From Crocinitomicaceae bacterium (GTDB taxonomy: Bacteria > Bacteroidota > Bacteroidia > Flavobacteriales_D > Crocinitomicaceae), in the NCBI GenBank assembly GCA_029251865.1, contig JAQXCN010000012.1:1-64000 (forward strand): a stretch of DNA of 64,000 nucleotides, in the 5' to 3' direction. Below, piece by piece: positions 33,984 through 44,035 of this stretch. The notes under the pieces were generated by a model, which saw nothing but the letters and a program-made list of their open reading frames with translations, was not told the DNA's origin and did no database searches. Position 1 is the first letter of the stretch. Every line of letters starts with the position of its first letter. The translations under genes and the position numbers were made by a program.

Positions 33984-33996
33984 TAGAAAGCATTAA

Positions 33997-36270
33997 ATGA
34001 ATTTTCTAAACGAACTAAACGATAACCAAAGGGTCGCTGCTGAGCATATATACGGTGCCGCTATGGTTATTGCTGGTGCAGGTTCTGGAAAAACAAGAGT
34101 GCTTACCTACCGTATAGCGCACATGATGGAAAACGGTATTGATCCTTTTAATATTCTTGCCTTAACTTTTACCAATAAGGCGGCAAAAGAAATGACTGAG
34201 CGCATCAGTAATATCTCAGGAGGTCACGAAGCAAAAAACATTACAATGGGGACGTTTCATTCTGTCTTCTCCAAAATATTACGATTCAATTCGGACCGAA
34301 TTGGGTTCCCTAGCAATTTCACAATTTACGACACACAAGATTCAAGAAGTCTTATAAAAGATATCATAAAAGGTTTTAACCTTGATGATAAAGCCTATAA
34401 GCCGAGCCAGGTGTTTGGTAGAATTTCTACTGCCAAAAACAACCTGATTTCTCCGGAAGCATACAACGACAACCCAGATATAAAACTTGAGGACAAACAA
34501 TCAAGGAGACCGGAAATGGGAAGAATATACACGAGCTATATGAATCGTTGTCAGCGCTCAGGGGCAATGGACTTTGATGACTTATTATACTATACAAATG
34601 TATTGTTAAGAGACTTCCCAGATGTTCTTCACTACTATCAACATAAATTTAAATACATCCTTGTAGATGAGTATCAGGATACGAACTTCGCACAATACCT
34701 CATCATCAAACAACTTGCCGCAGCTTACGAGAATATCTGTGTCGTTGGTGATGATGCTCAGAGCATTTATTCTTTCAGGGGCGCTAACATTGAAAATATT
34801 CTAAACTTTAAAAAAGATTATCCAGATTTCTCTCTTTTCAAGCTTGAACAGAATTACCGCAGCACAAAGAATATTGTTGAAGCTGCAAATAGTGTAATAA
34901 AAAACAATAAGGATCAGATTTACAAAAAAGTATGGACAGACAATCAAGTCGGAGAGAAAATCGAGGTCATTAGAACGCTTACTGACAATGAAGAAGGTAG
35001 AGCGATTTCATCTAAGATCTTTGACAAACAAAAACTTGGTGGAACATACAATGATTTTGCCATTCTTTACAGAACGAATAGACAATCACGAAGTTTTGAA
35101 GAATCCCTGAGAAAACTAAATATACCCTACAAAGTATATGGTGGCCTTTCATTTTATCAGCGTAAAGAAATCAAGGACCTACTCGCCTACTTTCGCTTAT
35201 CAGCAAATCCCAATGACGAGGAAGCGCTCAAAAGAGTTATAAATTATCCAAGACGTGCGATTGGTAAAACAAGTATTGAAAAACTTATTGTGGCTGCGAA
35301 TAAATACAGCACAAGTATCTGGGAAATCATATCTGACTTTAACAAATATCCTGTAGACATTAACAGAGGAACACAATCAAAAATCGGTGTTTTTGTAACA
35401 ATGATTAAAAGCTTCCAAGTTGAGGTCAATGAAAAAGATGCCTTCACGCTAGCAGAGCGTATCGCAAAAGCATCGGGTATTATGAGAGAACTTGTAAGTG
35501 AAAAAAATAAGGGACCTGAAGAGGTTGAACGCTTTCAAAATATTGAAGAACTCCTTGCAGGTATTCAAGAATTTGTAAACAGCAGTGAAGATGGTGAAGT
35601 TAAAACACTTGCTGACTTTATGCTTGAAGTCGCATTACTTACAGATGCTGACCAAGATAAACCAGAAGAAAAAAATCACGTTTCTCTCATGACCATACAT
35701 TCGAGTAAAGGTTTAGAATTTCCAAATGTATTTCTCGTTGGCCTTGAAGAAAATCTTTTCCCTTCACAAATGGCACTTCAATCTCGAACTGAATTAGAAG
35801 AGGAAAGAAGATTATTTTATGTTGCCGTAACAAGAGCAATGAATTCATGTACGATTTCATATGCAAGCTCACGATTTTTATGGGGACAATCCATTAGCTG
35901 CGAACCGTCTAGGTTTCTAGATGAAATCGATGATGCATACTTGTCTTTTAATACGGTTAGAAAACCCATGGGTCGCCATGGATCAAACCAAGGATTTCCA
36001 GCGCGGACAGGTGGCTTGAACAAGCCTCTTGGCGCAGCACCTGCTGGTTTAAGATCACTTAAAGAAGTCAAAAGAACGCAACAATCTCAAGGGAAATCGG
36101 AAGGGATAGTCATAAAGGTTGGCTTCGACGTACAGCACGAAAGGTTTGGGAAAGGAAAAGTTACAAATGTTGAAGGAACTGGACCTGATCAAAAAGCCAC
36201 TATTTTCTTTCCACACCATGGAAGCAAAACAATATTACTGCGCTTTGCCAATCTTGAAATCTTAAACTAA
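33997..36270 (+). CDS. pcrA: UvrD/PcrA-type superfamily 1 DNA helicase
   Basis: A 757-residue 3'-5' SF1A helicase of repair and replication. Motifs in order: Q motif LNDNQRVAAEH, Ia/Walker A GAGSGKTRV near residue 27, ALTFTNKAAKEM, TFHSVFSKILR, Walker B DEYQDTN, DDAQSIYSFRGA, QNYRS, MTIHSSKGLEF and RRLFYVAVTRA. After about 670 a linker leads to the C-terminal small domain (VQHERFGKGKVTNVEG...) that in PcrA binds RNA polymerase. Whether to call it UvrD or PcrA is a naming matter. Confidence 0.95.
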   Translation: MNFLNELNDNQRVAAEHIYGAAMVIAGAGSGKTRVLTYRIAHMMENGIDPFNILALTFTNKAAKEMTERISNISGGHEAKNITMGTFHSVFSKILRFNSDRIGFPSNFTIYDTQDSRSLIKDIIKGFNLDDKAYKPSQVFGRISTAKNNLISPEAYNDNPDIKLEDKQSRRPEMGRIYTSYMNRCQRSGAMDFDDLLYYTNVLLRDFPDVLHYYQHKFKYILVDEYQDTNFAQYLIIKQLAAAYENICVVGDDAQSIYSFRGANIENILNFKKDYPDFSLFKLEQNYRSTKNIVEAANSVIKNNKDQIYKKVWTDNQVGEKIEVIRTLTDNEEGRAISSKIFDKQKLGGTYNDFAILYRTNRQSRSFEESLRKLNIPYKVYGGLSFYQRKEIKDLLAYFRLSANPNDEEALKRVINYPRRAIGKTSIEKLIVAANKYSTSIWEIISDFNKYPVDINRGTQSKIGVFVTMIKSFQVEVNEKDAFTLAERIAKASGIMRELVSEKNKGPEEVERFQNIEELLAGIQEFVNSSEDGEVKTLADFMLEVALLTDADQDKPEEKNHVSLMTIHSSKGLEFPNVFLVGLEENLFPSQMALQSRTELEEERRLFYVAVTRAMNSCTISYASSRFLWGQSISCEPSRFLDEIDDAYLSFNTVRKPMGRHGSNQGFPARTGGLNKPLGAAPAGLRSLKEVKRTQQSQGKSEGIVIKVGFDVQHERFGKGKVTNVEGTGPDQKATIFFPHHGSKTILLRFANLEILN

Positions 36271-36279
36271 TTAAAAATA

Positions 36280-36711
36280 CTACACGTTGCTATCGATTTC
36301 ACATACAAAATGAAATCCTTTTGCAATAAAACCTTCCCGGTAAAAAAGCTTATGCGAAGCATGGTTATGTGTGAAAGAATCTAACCCTAAAGAGGAGCAG
36401 TCCAATTTCTTGGCTATTGATTTTGCATAATTTATAAGCTTTGTGCCTAGACCCCTAGAACGACTACCCTCTGAAACGACAACGTGATCAAGTTCCAAAT
36501 ACTTTCCACACCAGAGCTTATTACCTACCCAAATACCAGCTAGCGCAATAATATTATCATTGTCACTTATAGCAATCATTGAATAATTGTTAGGTATCAT
36601 AACATCCAATTGATTTGCGAAATCCGTATACACCATGTCAGGATATAATTCGAGCAGCAATTCATAAGCTTTCAACATCTCAGACTTTGTATTTAATTCA
36701 ATAATTTCCAT
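36280..36711 (-). CDS. GNAT family N-acetyltransferase
   Basis: A 143-residue acetyltransferase. The acetyl-CoA-binding motif is LDHVVVSEGSRSRGLGTKLINYAKSIAK (R-x-x-G-x-G near residue 85), followed by SLGLDSFTHNHASHKLFYREGF. Substrate unknown. It follows the S9 peptidase by 6 bases on the same strand, so it is part of that unit. Confidence 0.88.
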   Translation of the reverse strand: MEIIELNTKSEMLKAYELLLELYPDMVYTDFANQLDVMIPNNYSMIAISDNDNIIALAGIWVGNKLWCGKYLELDHVVVSEGSRSRGLGTKLINYAKSIAKKLDCSSLGLDSFTHNHASHKLFYREGFIAKGFHFVCEIDSNV

Positions 36712-36717
36712 AATACG

Positions 36718-39003
36718 CTACTTTAAATAGGTCTCGAACAACCTTAAAATCCTCCTGTATTCATCAGTCCAAGATGAAGCCTTTTTAAACCCATGGGGCT
36801 CAACGGGAAAGACTGCCAAATCCCAATCTTTTTTACCTAATTCTATAAACCGTTGACTCAACCGAACCACATCTTGGAATTGAACATTATCGTCCACCAT
36901 TCCATGAAGCATAAGCAATGGCTTTTCTAAATTTTCTGCAAAATAAATTGGTGAACTCCTGCGGTAAGCAATTGAATCGGTTTCAGGATAATTCAATATG
37001 TTACTGGTGTACTCATGGTTATAATGTGCCCAGTCGGTCACTGATCTCAACGCAGCACCACATGCAAATTCCTCAGGCTTTGTAAGTAATGCCATCAGTG
37101 TTATAAACCCACCATAAGACCCGCCGTAAATACCTATTCGTTTCGCATCTATACCCAATGAATCCACTGCATATCTTTTAACGGTAATATTGTCATCAAG
37201 GTCATACCCACCCATATGTCTATATATCGACGTTCGGTGATCCCGACCATAACCATCACTACCGCGGTAATCAACATCCAATACAGTATACCCTTTTTCC
37301 ACCAACAAATTATGAAACATAAATTCTCGGTAATAGTTACTCCAAAAGTTATGTGCATTCTGAAGGTAACCAGCACCATGAACAAAAACAACAGCGGCAT
37401 TATTCTTCTTTACAGCATCGGGCTCATAAACCCTGAAGTATATGTCTGTATCGTCAGAAGCTTTGAATGTTTTTACTGCGGGTACTAACCAATTTAAAGC
37501 ATCAAAAGAATTTTTCGTACAATTTGTGAGTTGTTTTATCTCTTTTTTCTTTGTGTTTTTTGACAAGAACACCTCCCATGGTTTGTTCTTGTAAGAATAC
37601 CGATACGCTAAATACTTTTCATCAGGAGATACACAGAGTTCAAAAGCACCATCCTTAACAAATAAAGGATTCATTGTATTATCCTGAATATTCAAAAGAT
37701 AAACTTCTCTATTTCCCGGATGTGTTTTGTTGCAGGTTATGTAAAATGCATCCTCATTCTTTGAGCTTTGCACATTTCTAATCTCAAAGGATCCGTCAGT
37801 TAAAGGCCTTGTTATTTCTGAGGTTAAATTATACGCATACAAGTGGGAAAACCCTGTTCTTTCAGATTGAAACATGATTTCATTATCATTTGAAACCCAA
37901 GACAAAACCCCAGGCACCATATTCCAAGATGAAATTCCAGGCCCCCCAATCCAAGCCTCATCACGTTCGTGCACTAGCTCACTATATTCGCCAGTTGTTA
38001 AATCGATCAGGACTATCCATCTGTCCTTATTATCAGCAGAACGAATATCTAAAACTCCTTTCGTTTTAACCGCTGAAAAAACCATAGGATGAATAAATAA
38101 AGACCGATCTTCTTCATACAAAGCGCCAACTGAATCACCGAGATATTTCGGCTTCAGCCTAACATCTGTCAGAGAGGAAAAATCAAGCCAAAAAACAGAA
38201 TCTGAACCTATGTGATACACACCCACCTTTTGATTGGGCTCATTGGCTGAAACTTTAGGCCTTGCTTGCTTTACTTCCGCCGCTCCTGACGAGGTCACAT
38301 AATCCATATAAGAAGTTGACTCATTTTTTGCTGTCATATACTTCCTCAAGATCAAATAAGAGGCTGTCGGGTCAACTTGTATTGGTTGCAAACGACCTTT
38401 ACCGATAAAAACTTCATTAAGAAAGGTTTTGGGCTCAGCATCGGCTTTGAGTTCGGAGAAATATTCAAACAATTCCTCTTGCTGCACCAACAAATGCGGC
38501 AAACCCAATTCCTTTTCTGGCACTTTTTTGTCCGTAAAGTTCGACACCTGACTTAATGAAGGGCCGTCTTCAGATAGATTCCAAACAAACAAATCATTCT
38601 TTTTTTGAAAGAATATCTTATCCTTTTGATTGACGCGTTGAAGATTAAACAACGCCTCTACCGAAAGATAGACTGGTTTTTCCGCGTTTTTAATTTTATC
38701 ATAATAAACAATTCCATTGTTTTTTATTTCAAATTGTTTGTCAAAACCGCTTTGGCTTTCATCATAAAAAAAGTAATCCTCCGCCTCGACGGTATCGTAA
38801 GATTGTGATTTGAGGCTATAACATATCGTCTTCTGTTCATCTTTTATAAGACGATCAAAGCAAAGTTGCTCACCATTTACTGACCATTGTACGTTTGTTG
38901 GAGGAGCCCCAATGAAATCATAACCCTTCATTATTTCAGACAATTCAATCTGTGCGGCACATAATTGCGGCACAGCAAAGAGGAGACAAAGCAATTTCTT
39001 CAT
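36718..39003 (-). CDS. S9 family prolyl-oligopeptidase/dipeptidyl-peptidase-like serine peptidase
   Basis: A 761-residue secreted peptidase. It has a signal peptide (about 1-17), then a beta-propeller (about 30-480, with repeats such as WIVLIDLTTGEYSEL and HLYAYNLTSE), then an alpha/beta-hydrolase domain. The triad is Ser629 (GGSYGGF), Asp704 or Asp705 (MVDDNVQ) and His737 (VEPHGF). It belongs with DPP IV-like enzymes of Bacteroidota, which cleave dipeptides from proline-containing peptides; exact specificity cannot be read. A GNAT gene follows. Confidence 0.92.
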   Translation of the reverse strand: MKKLLCLLFAVPQLCAAQIELSEIMKGYDFIGAPPTNVQWSVNGEQLCFDRLIKDEQKTICYSLKSQSYDTVEAEDYFFYDESQSGFDKQFEIKNNGIVYYDKIKNAEKPVYLSVEALFNLQRVNQKDKIFFQKKNDLFVWNLSEDGPSLSQVSNFTDKKVPEKELGLPHLLVQQEELFEYFSELKADAEPKTFLNEVFIGKGRLQPIQVDPTASYLILRKYMTAKNESTSYMDYVTSSGAAEVKQARPKVSANEPNQKVGVYHIGSDSVFWLDFSSLTDVRLKPKYLGDSVGALYEEDRSLFIHPMVFSAVKTKGVLDIRSADNKDRWIVLIDLTTGEYSELVHERDEAWIGGPGISSWNMVPGVLSWVSNDNEIMFQSERTGFSHLYAYNLTSEITRPLTDGSFEIRNVQSSKNEDAFYITCNKTHPGNREVYLLNIQDNTMNPLFVKDGAFELCVSPDEKYLAYRYSYKNKPWEVFLSKNTKKKEIKQLTNCTKNSFDALNWLVPAVKTFKASDDTDIYFRVYEPDAVKKNNAAVVFVHGAGYLQNAHNFWSNYYREFMFHNLLVEKGYTVLDVDYRGSDGYGRDHRTSIYRHMGGYDLDDNITVKRYAVDSLGIDAKRIGIYGGSYGGFITLMALLTKPEEFACGAALRSVTDWAHYNHEYTSNILNYPETDSIAYRRSSPIYFAENLEKPLLMLHGMVDDNVQFQDVVRLSQRFIELGKKDWDLAVFPVEPHGFKKASSWTDEYRRILRLFETYLK

Positions 39004-39095
39004 ATGCTAAAAATACCAAAATGTTAGGCAAATTCTTTCAATTGAATAGGCTTTTGAGCTGAGCACCTAATATTTTTTTTGATACATTCGTGCTT

Positions 39096-39854
39096 ATGAA
39101 CGGAATCAAACGATTGCTCTTTTCTTTACTTAGTGAAAAACGCTACTTACGTCTACTGCATCGGGGCTTTTATATGATGCTTGATTTGGGACTTTTAAAA
39201 GGCAACTATAAATTCAAGTTTCATTATAAAATCTATTCCCTCATCAAAAAAGACGATGTGATTTTAGATATTGGTGCAAACCTCGGTTACTTTTCTAAAT
39301 CTTTTTCAAGATTAGCTCCAGAAGGAAAAGTTATATGTGTTGAGCCACTCCCCCAATACTTTGATGTGTTAACCTATTTTCTTGGACAAAAGAAAAATAC
39401 AAAAATTCACAATGTCGCTCTCGGTAAAGATACGGGTTCCGTGACAATGGTATTACCAATGCAAAATGGAATGATCCGGACAGGTCTCCCCCACATATCA
39501 ACAAGCAAAACAAAAAGTACGGAACGCACACAAGAGGTTCAGCTTGTAAACCCATTAAGTCTAATAGAAAATGTAAATAAACTCGACTACATTAAATGTG
39601 ATGTCGAAGGTTATGAATGGGTTATCTTTCAAGAGTTAAAACCTGCTATAGAAAAACACCTTCCGATAATTCAGATCGAAATTGACGAAAAAAATAGAGA
39701 AAAGCTTTTAACCTTTTTCTTAGCATTAGGCTATGTTCAATACGGTATCTCTAAATTTAAACTTAAACAAGAAAGCGGTGCACAAGAAGAAGCTGGAGAT
39801 TATTTATTTGTACACGAATCAAAAGAATCCTCATTTAAAGCGCAAATTAAATGA
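39096..39854 (+). CDS. FkbM family methyltransferase
   Basis: A 252-residue SAM-dependent methyltransferase with motif I VILDIGANLGYFSKSF near residue 50, acidic post-I VICVEP and the FkbM block LDYIKCDVEGYEWVIFQ near 165. FkbM enzymes methylate sugar hydroxyls. The ATG at 39096 is preferred to a GTG two codons upstream. It overlaps the next lipoprotein gene by 4 bases. There are no glycan genes next to it, so its substrate is open. Confidence 0.88.
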   Translation: MNGIKRLLFSLLSEKRYLRLLHRGFYMMLDLGLLKGNYKFKFHYKIYSLIKKDDVILDIGANLGYFSKSFSRLAPEGKVICVEPLPQYFDVLTYFLGQKKNTKIHNVALGKDTGSVTMVLPMQNGMIRTGLPHISTSKTKSTERTQEVQLVNPLSLIENVNKLDYIKCDVEGYEWVIFQELKPAIEKHLPIIQIEIDEKNREKLLTFFLALGYVQYGISKFKLKQESGAQEEAGDYLFVHESKESSFKAQIK

Positions 39855-40474
39855 ATAAGCTCTTAGTCTTTGCGTTTATACTATGCCTAACAACGAGCTG
39901 CAAGAAGGGAGCAGGAACCTTTGAGATTTCAGGTGAGATAACAAACCTTTCTACTGCATCAGGACTTGAAGGCTGTTGGCTTTATCTGTATAGTTATCCC
40001 GTTGGAACAAATGAAGAATTATTAACGGATTCCACAATTTCAAACGCAGAAGGATTCTATTCCTTTCAATTTGAGCGGGCACAGATCGAAAAGTATAAAA
40101 TCAAATACAAAAAAGAAGGGTATTTTGAAGGCGAAAGGCTGGTTTACTTTTCAGAGCTCACACTTGAAGCACCAAATATTATCAATCTTGAAACCAACGG
40201 AAAAGCTTGGGCTGGAATTCGCATAATTAATCAAAACCCTGAGGCATTAGACCATTTTAGATACATTAAGCAGGAAGGTAAAACAGATTGCCTTGAATGC
40301 TGCCCTTCAACTGAACAGAATTTCTATGGGGCATTAGATACCACCATCTATTGCATAAATAATGCAAATGAACCATATTCGATTCTGTATTGGGTGATTG
40401 GAACCCCCCTTCTGGATGTGGTATCTACGAATACCTCTCTAGGCGATACATCGCTCATCGAAATCACCTATTAA
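39851..40474 (+). CDS. Putative lipoprotein with a carboxypeptidase-regulatory-like Ig fold
   Basis: A 207-residue protein. The start MNKLLVFAFILCLTTSCKKG is a lipoprotein signal (Cys17). The mature protein begins with a domain of the type FEISGEITNLSTASGLEGCWLYLYSY, close to the CarboxypepD-regulatory-like fold often seen in Bacteroidota. The C-terminal half has a Cys-rich spot CLECCPS. Function unknown. Start overlaps the FkbM gene by 4 bases; probably an operon. Confidence 0.7.
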   Translation: MNKLLVFAFILCLTTSCKKGAGTFEISGEITNLSTASGLEGCWLYLYSYPVGTNEELLTDSTISNAEGFYSFQFERAQIEKYKIKYKKEGYFEGERLVYFSELTLEAPNIINLETNGKAWAGIRIINQNPEALDHFRYIKQEGKTDCLECCPSTEQNFYGALDTTIYCINNANEPYSILYWVIGTPLLDVVSTNTSLGDTSLIEITY

Positions 40475-40534
40475 TAAAAGCTTTTCACTTACACGAAACG
40501 TATTATTGGTAGTAATTTATTGCAAAAAAAAGAC

Positions 40535-40542
40535 TATTTTTG
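40535..40542 (+). promoter_or_regulatory. -7 element of the TPR-ribH-glmM operon
   Basis: TATTTTTG, exact, 17 bases before the ATG at 40560. A clear -33 TTTG at 19-21 bases is lacking. Confidence 0.45.
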
Positions 40543-40559
40543 CGTACAAATTTTAGAAA

Positions 40560-41231
40560 ATGACTGAAAACTTTTCCTTAGAAGACTTAAAACAAAAATA
40601 CAACAACAGCAAAAGCTTTAGAATATCAACTATTGCTATCGGTTCTGTTGCACTTATCATACTCGGATACCTAGGCTACAGACAATTTATGTGGAAGCCG
40701 GAAAATGAAAAATCTAAGGCCTCCTACTACGTCGCTTTAAATGCAGTCACCAACGAGGATCAAAACGCTACTGCCGACACTTCAAAAGCTTCTGCGAAGA
40801 ATGACCCAATAAAAAAGTTGCAGAAAAGTGTTAAGAAATATGATGGTAAAATTGGAGGAGAAGTAAGTAAATACCTTCTTGCAACGCAATACATGCGCAA
40901 AGGGAAATATAAAGAGGCACTCACCCTTTTAGAAAGCGTTTCTGTTGAGGACACCTATGTAAGTGTTCAAGTTGTAGGTTTACAAGGAGACTGCCAATCA
41001 GAACTGAATAAGTTTGAAGATGCGTATGAGCTTTACAAAACAGCTGCAAATATGAATGCAAACAACTTTACAAGTCCAATGTATTTATTTAAAGCAGGTT
41101 TAGTAGCTGAGCAGTTAAAAAAATACGATTTAGCGAAAAGTCACTTCGAAACAATCGCTGTACAATACCCTAAATCATTTTACGCGAAAGAAAAAAACTT
41201 AGAAGCGTACATCGCAAGAAACGCTCAATAA
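40560..41231 (+). CDS. Membrane-anchored tetratricopeptide repeat protein (YfgM-like)
   Basis: A 223-residue protein with a short cytosolic start, one membrane helix (about 20-42, IGSVALIILGYLGYRQFM) and a periplasmic TPR region (about 100-220: YMRKGKYKEALTLLES, LQGDCQSELNKFEDAYELYKTAA, LVAEQLKKYDLAKSHFETIA). The topology resembles YfgM/YfgL-associated proteins. It precedes ribH by 10 bases; the same neighbours recur in Bacteroidota genomes. Confidence 0.85.
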   Translation: MTENFSLEDLKQKYNNSKSFRISTIAIGSVALIILGYLGYRQFMWKPENEKSKASYYVALNAVTNEDQNATADTSKASAKNDPIKKLQKSVKKYDGKIGGEVSKYLLATQYMRKGKYKEALTLLESVSVEDTYVSVQVVGLQGDCQSELNKFEDAYELYKTAANMNANNFTSPMYLFKAGLVAEQLKKYDLAKSHFETIAVQYPKSFYAKEKNLEAYIARNAQ

Positions 41232-41241
41232 CATATGATTT

Positions 41242-41733
41242 ATGGCAACGTCCAATAAAAATCTATCAGCTTACGACAAAGAAAAAGTTATAAATGGTGC
41301 CGATTTAAATATCGGCATTGTTGTTTCTGAGTGGAACGGAGAAATCACATCCAAACTTTGTGATGGCGCCGTGCAAACCCTTTTAGAAAACAATGTTTCA
41401 AAAGAAAACATTACAATCCAAAAAGTACCAGGCGCTTTTGAATTACCATTAGGTGCACAATTTCTTTTAAAAAGTAAAAAATTTGACGGTATAATCACTG
41501 TCGGTACTGTAATTCAAGGAGAAACAAAACATTTTGACTTTGTTTGCCAAGGAGCAACAGATGGTATTATGCGCGTAATGCTTGATTTCAATACCCCAAT
41601 CTCATTTTGTGTACTTACCGACAATACGCGAGAGCAATCCATTGCAAGATCAGGTGGTATTCACGGAAATAAAGGCATTGAAGCAGCAGTCAGCCTTCTT
41701 CAAATGATTGAGACGCACAAAACATTATTATGA
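41242..41733 (+). CDS. ribH: 6,7-dimethyl-8-ribityllumazine synthase
   Basis: A 163-residue lumazine synthase, the next-to-last enzyme of riboflavin synthesis. Blocks: IGIVVSEWNGEIT (substrate-binding Trp), VPGAFELPLGAQ, VIQGETKHFDFVCQGAT with the catalytic His, and CVLTDNTREQSIARSGG. Complete length. Its stop overlaps the glmM start by 4 bases (ATGA). Confidence 0.96.
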   Translation: MATSNKNLSAYDKEKVINGADLNIGIVVSEWNGEITSKLCDGAVQTLLENNVSKENITIQKVPGAFELPLGAQFLLKSKKFDGIITVGTVIQGETKHFDFVCQGATDGIMRVMLDFNTPISFCVLTDNTREQSIARSGGIHGNKGIEAAVSLLQMIETHKTLL

Positions 41734-43115
41734 CACTTATAAAATCAATCTCGGGAATCCGAGGAACAATAGGCGGGAAAGTAAATGAAGGCCTGACGCC
41801 GATAGATACGGTAAAATTCGCCTCAGCTTACGGGACTTGGTTAATAAATAACAACCCCAATCAAAAACTAAAAGTGGTTATTGGTAGAGACGCTAGACCT
41901 TCTGGTCAAATGGTATCTGATTTGGTATGTTCTTCATTAATAGGCTTAGGTATTGATGTTATCAATTTAGGACTTTCAACAACGCCGACGGTTGAAATAG
42001 CAGTTCCGATGGAAGGAGCTCATGGTGGGATCATCCTAACTGCAAGTCATAATCCAAAACAATGGAACGCATTAAAGCTTCTTAACGAGAAAGGAGAATT
42101 CATCTCGGGCGAAGAAGGAAATACATTATTAACTATTGCTGAACAAGCAGCATTTGAATTTGCAGAAGTTGATAACATCGGAACCGTCCGAAACGACAGT
42201 AGTTATTTACAAAAGCACATTGATTCTGTACTTAACTTAGCACTGGTAAATGTCGAAGCGATTAAAGCTGCAGATTTTAGCGTTGTGATTGATGCTGTTA
42301 ATTCTACAGGGGGGATTTTTATACCTGCATTGTTAGAAGCTCTAGGTGTTCAAAAAATCACAAAACTTTACTGTGAACCAAATGGCCAATTCCCTCATAA
42401 TCCGGAACCCTTACCCGAACACTTGACTGACCTATCTTCAAAAATAATAGAAACCAAAGCTGATGTCGGCTTCACAGTAGATCCCGATGTTGATCGACTT
42501 GCGATGGTCTGTGAGGATGGTAGTATGTTTGGAGAAGAGTACACTTTAGTTGCGGTTGCGGACTACGTGCTAAATCATACACCAGGCTCTACTGTATCAA
42601 ACCTATCCTCAACAAGAGCATTAAGAGACGTAACAGAGGGAAAAGGAGAAGTTTACCATGCCTCAGCCGTAGGAGAAGTAAATGTTGTTTCTCTTATGAA
42701 ACAGACAAAAGCAGTTATTGGTGGTGAAGGAAACGGCGGTATAATCTATCCTGAATCTCATTACGGCCGAGATGCATTAGTCGGAATTGCATTGTTTTTA
42801 TCGCATTTAGCACTAAAAAAGTGTAAAACCTCTCAACTTCGTGATAGCTTTCCAAAATATTGTATCTCTAAAAACAAAATCCAACTAACGCCAGACATTA
42901 ATGTTGATGACGTTCTTACTCAAATGGCAGACAAATACAGTGGTGAAGAGGTTGACACTACGGACGGTGTGAAAATTTATATCGAAAAGGAATGGGTTCA
43001 TCTGCGAAAAAGCAATACCGAACCAATTATTCGTATCTACTCAGAAAGCGAATCAATGGCAGCAGCTAATGAATTGGCTAACAGAATCAAAGGAGATATA
43101 AACACTTTTATTTAA
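41730..43115 (+). CDS. glmM: Phosphoglucosamine mutase-like alpha-D-phosphohexomutase
   Basis: A 461-residue phosphohexomutase. The phosphoserine loop ILTASHNPKQWNALKLL has the catalytic Ser106, the metal loop VDPDVDRLAMV the three aspartates, GGEGNGGIIYP the sugar-binding loop, and RKSNTEPIIRIYSES the phosphate-binding domain. The pattern fits GlmM of Bacteroidota (glucosamine-6-P to glucosamine-1-P for cell-wall precursors); phosphomannomutase activity is the alternative. Confidence 0.88.
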   Translation: MTLIKSISGIRGTIGGKVNEGLTPIDTVKFASAYGTWLINNNPNQKLKVVIGRDARPSGQMVSDLVCSSLIGLGIDVINLGLSTTPTVEIAVPMEGAHGGIILTASHNPKQWNALKLLNEKGEFISGEEGNTLLTIAEQAAFEFAEVDNIGTVRNDSSYLQKHIDSVLNLALVNVEAIKAADFSVVIDAVNSTGGIFIPALLEALGVQKITKLYCEPNGQFPHNPEPLPEHLTDLSSKIIETKADVGFTVDPDVDRLAMVCEDGSMFGEEYTLVAVADYVLNHTPGSTVSNLSSTRALRDVTEGKGEVYHASAVGEVNVVSLMKQTKAVIGGEGNGGIIYPESHYGRDALVGIALFLSHLALKKCKTSQLRDSFPKYCISKNKIQLTPDINVDDVLTQMADKYSGEEVDTTDGVKIYIEKEWVHLRKSNTEPIIRIYSESESMAAANELANRIKGDINTFI

Positions 43116-43226
43116 AAGGTTTTAATACTATCTTATTAACAATCCGCCTTTCATAACTCAATTCGTTTTTAATTCATTGCAGTCATCACAACTGTATATT
43201 ACGACGAACTTAAAAATTAATTTAAC

Positions 43227-43904
43227 ATGAAAAAGTTAGCTATTTTATTAGGAGCTGTTGTAATGTCTGGTACATTATTGGCTCAAAAACCTTCAAGTGA
43301 TGATTCAAACTACTCATTGGAAGGAATGATTAATTATTCAGATATGGGATTTGAGTGGAATGCGCCAAACCTCAGAATGCGTTATTTTGTAAATGACAAT
43401 ATTGCGGCAAGAGTTACATTAGGCATGTCTTCATCTTCGGAAACAATGAATGTTTATGAGGCGGGAGGATCTGGAACTGGGACAATAGATATGGGGTCAA
43501 TGAGTTGGTCTCTTGGTCTTGGTGCGGAATACCATTTATCGGGAACAGATAGGCTGTCACCTTATTTCTCTGCTGGCCTTGCATTTGGCGGAATGTCAAT
43601 GACAGAAGATTGGTCTAATTCGGATGGAGTTGATTATATGGCAGATATGACAGCTTCAGTAGAATCTTCTGGTTCAACATTTGGATTAGGTTTAGGTGCA
43701 GGAGTCGATTATTATATATTCGACAATATCTATATCGGAATGGAGATGGGATTGAGCTGGGATAGTTACACTGACGGTGGAGGAAGTGCCTCTATTACTG
43801 GAGGTGGAACTACGACAGATATAACGACAGAATCATCAGGATCCGTGAGCGCATTGTCTCTTGGTGGTGGAAACATGGGTTTCAGAATCGGTTGGAGATT
43901 CTAA
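43227..43904 (+). CDS. Outer-membrane beta-barrel protein (OmpW/porin-like family)
   Basis: A 225-residue protein with signal peptide (MKKLAILLGAVVMSGTLLAQ) and a run of amphipathic strands ending in an aromatic residue, GGGNMGFRIGWRF, as outer-membrane barrels do. Ser/Gly-rich loops (TDGGGSASITGGGTTTD) are extracellular candidates. About eight to ten strands can be drawn. Function unknown. It has its own terminator. Confidence 0.8.
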   Translation: MKKLAILLGAVVMSGTLLAQKPSSDDSNYSLEGMINYSDMGFEWNAPNLRMRYFVNDNIAARVTLGMSSSSETMNVYEAGGSGTGTIDMGSMSWSLGLGAEYHLSGTDRLSPYFSAGLAFGGMSMTEDWSNSDGVDYMADMTASVESSGSTFGLGLGAGVDYYIFDNIYIGMEMGLSWDSYTDGGGSASITGGGTTTDITTESSGSVSALSLGGGNMGFRIGWRF

Positions 43905-43925
43905 AAACCAAAAACCAATAAACTT

Positions 43926-43953
43926 AAAGAGGGCTTCGGCCCTCTTTTTTTTT
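43926..43953 (+). terminator. Terminator after the outer-membrane protein gene
   Basis: Perfect 9-base-pair stem AAAGAGGGC / GCCCTCTTT around the stable TTCG tetraloop, followed by a T-run. Confidence 0.92.
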
Positions 43954-44035
43954 ATTTAAACTTTCATTTCAATAAGAATCATAGAATTTTCGCGAGAAAA
44001 TAATTTGATATGATTAATTTTAAAGCAAGAGAAAT

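Noticed and set aside
39090-39095. GTG start of the FkbM gene
   Set aside because: The ATG two codons downstream is closer to the family start and lies at a more usual distance from the TACATTCG element.
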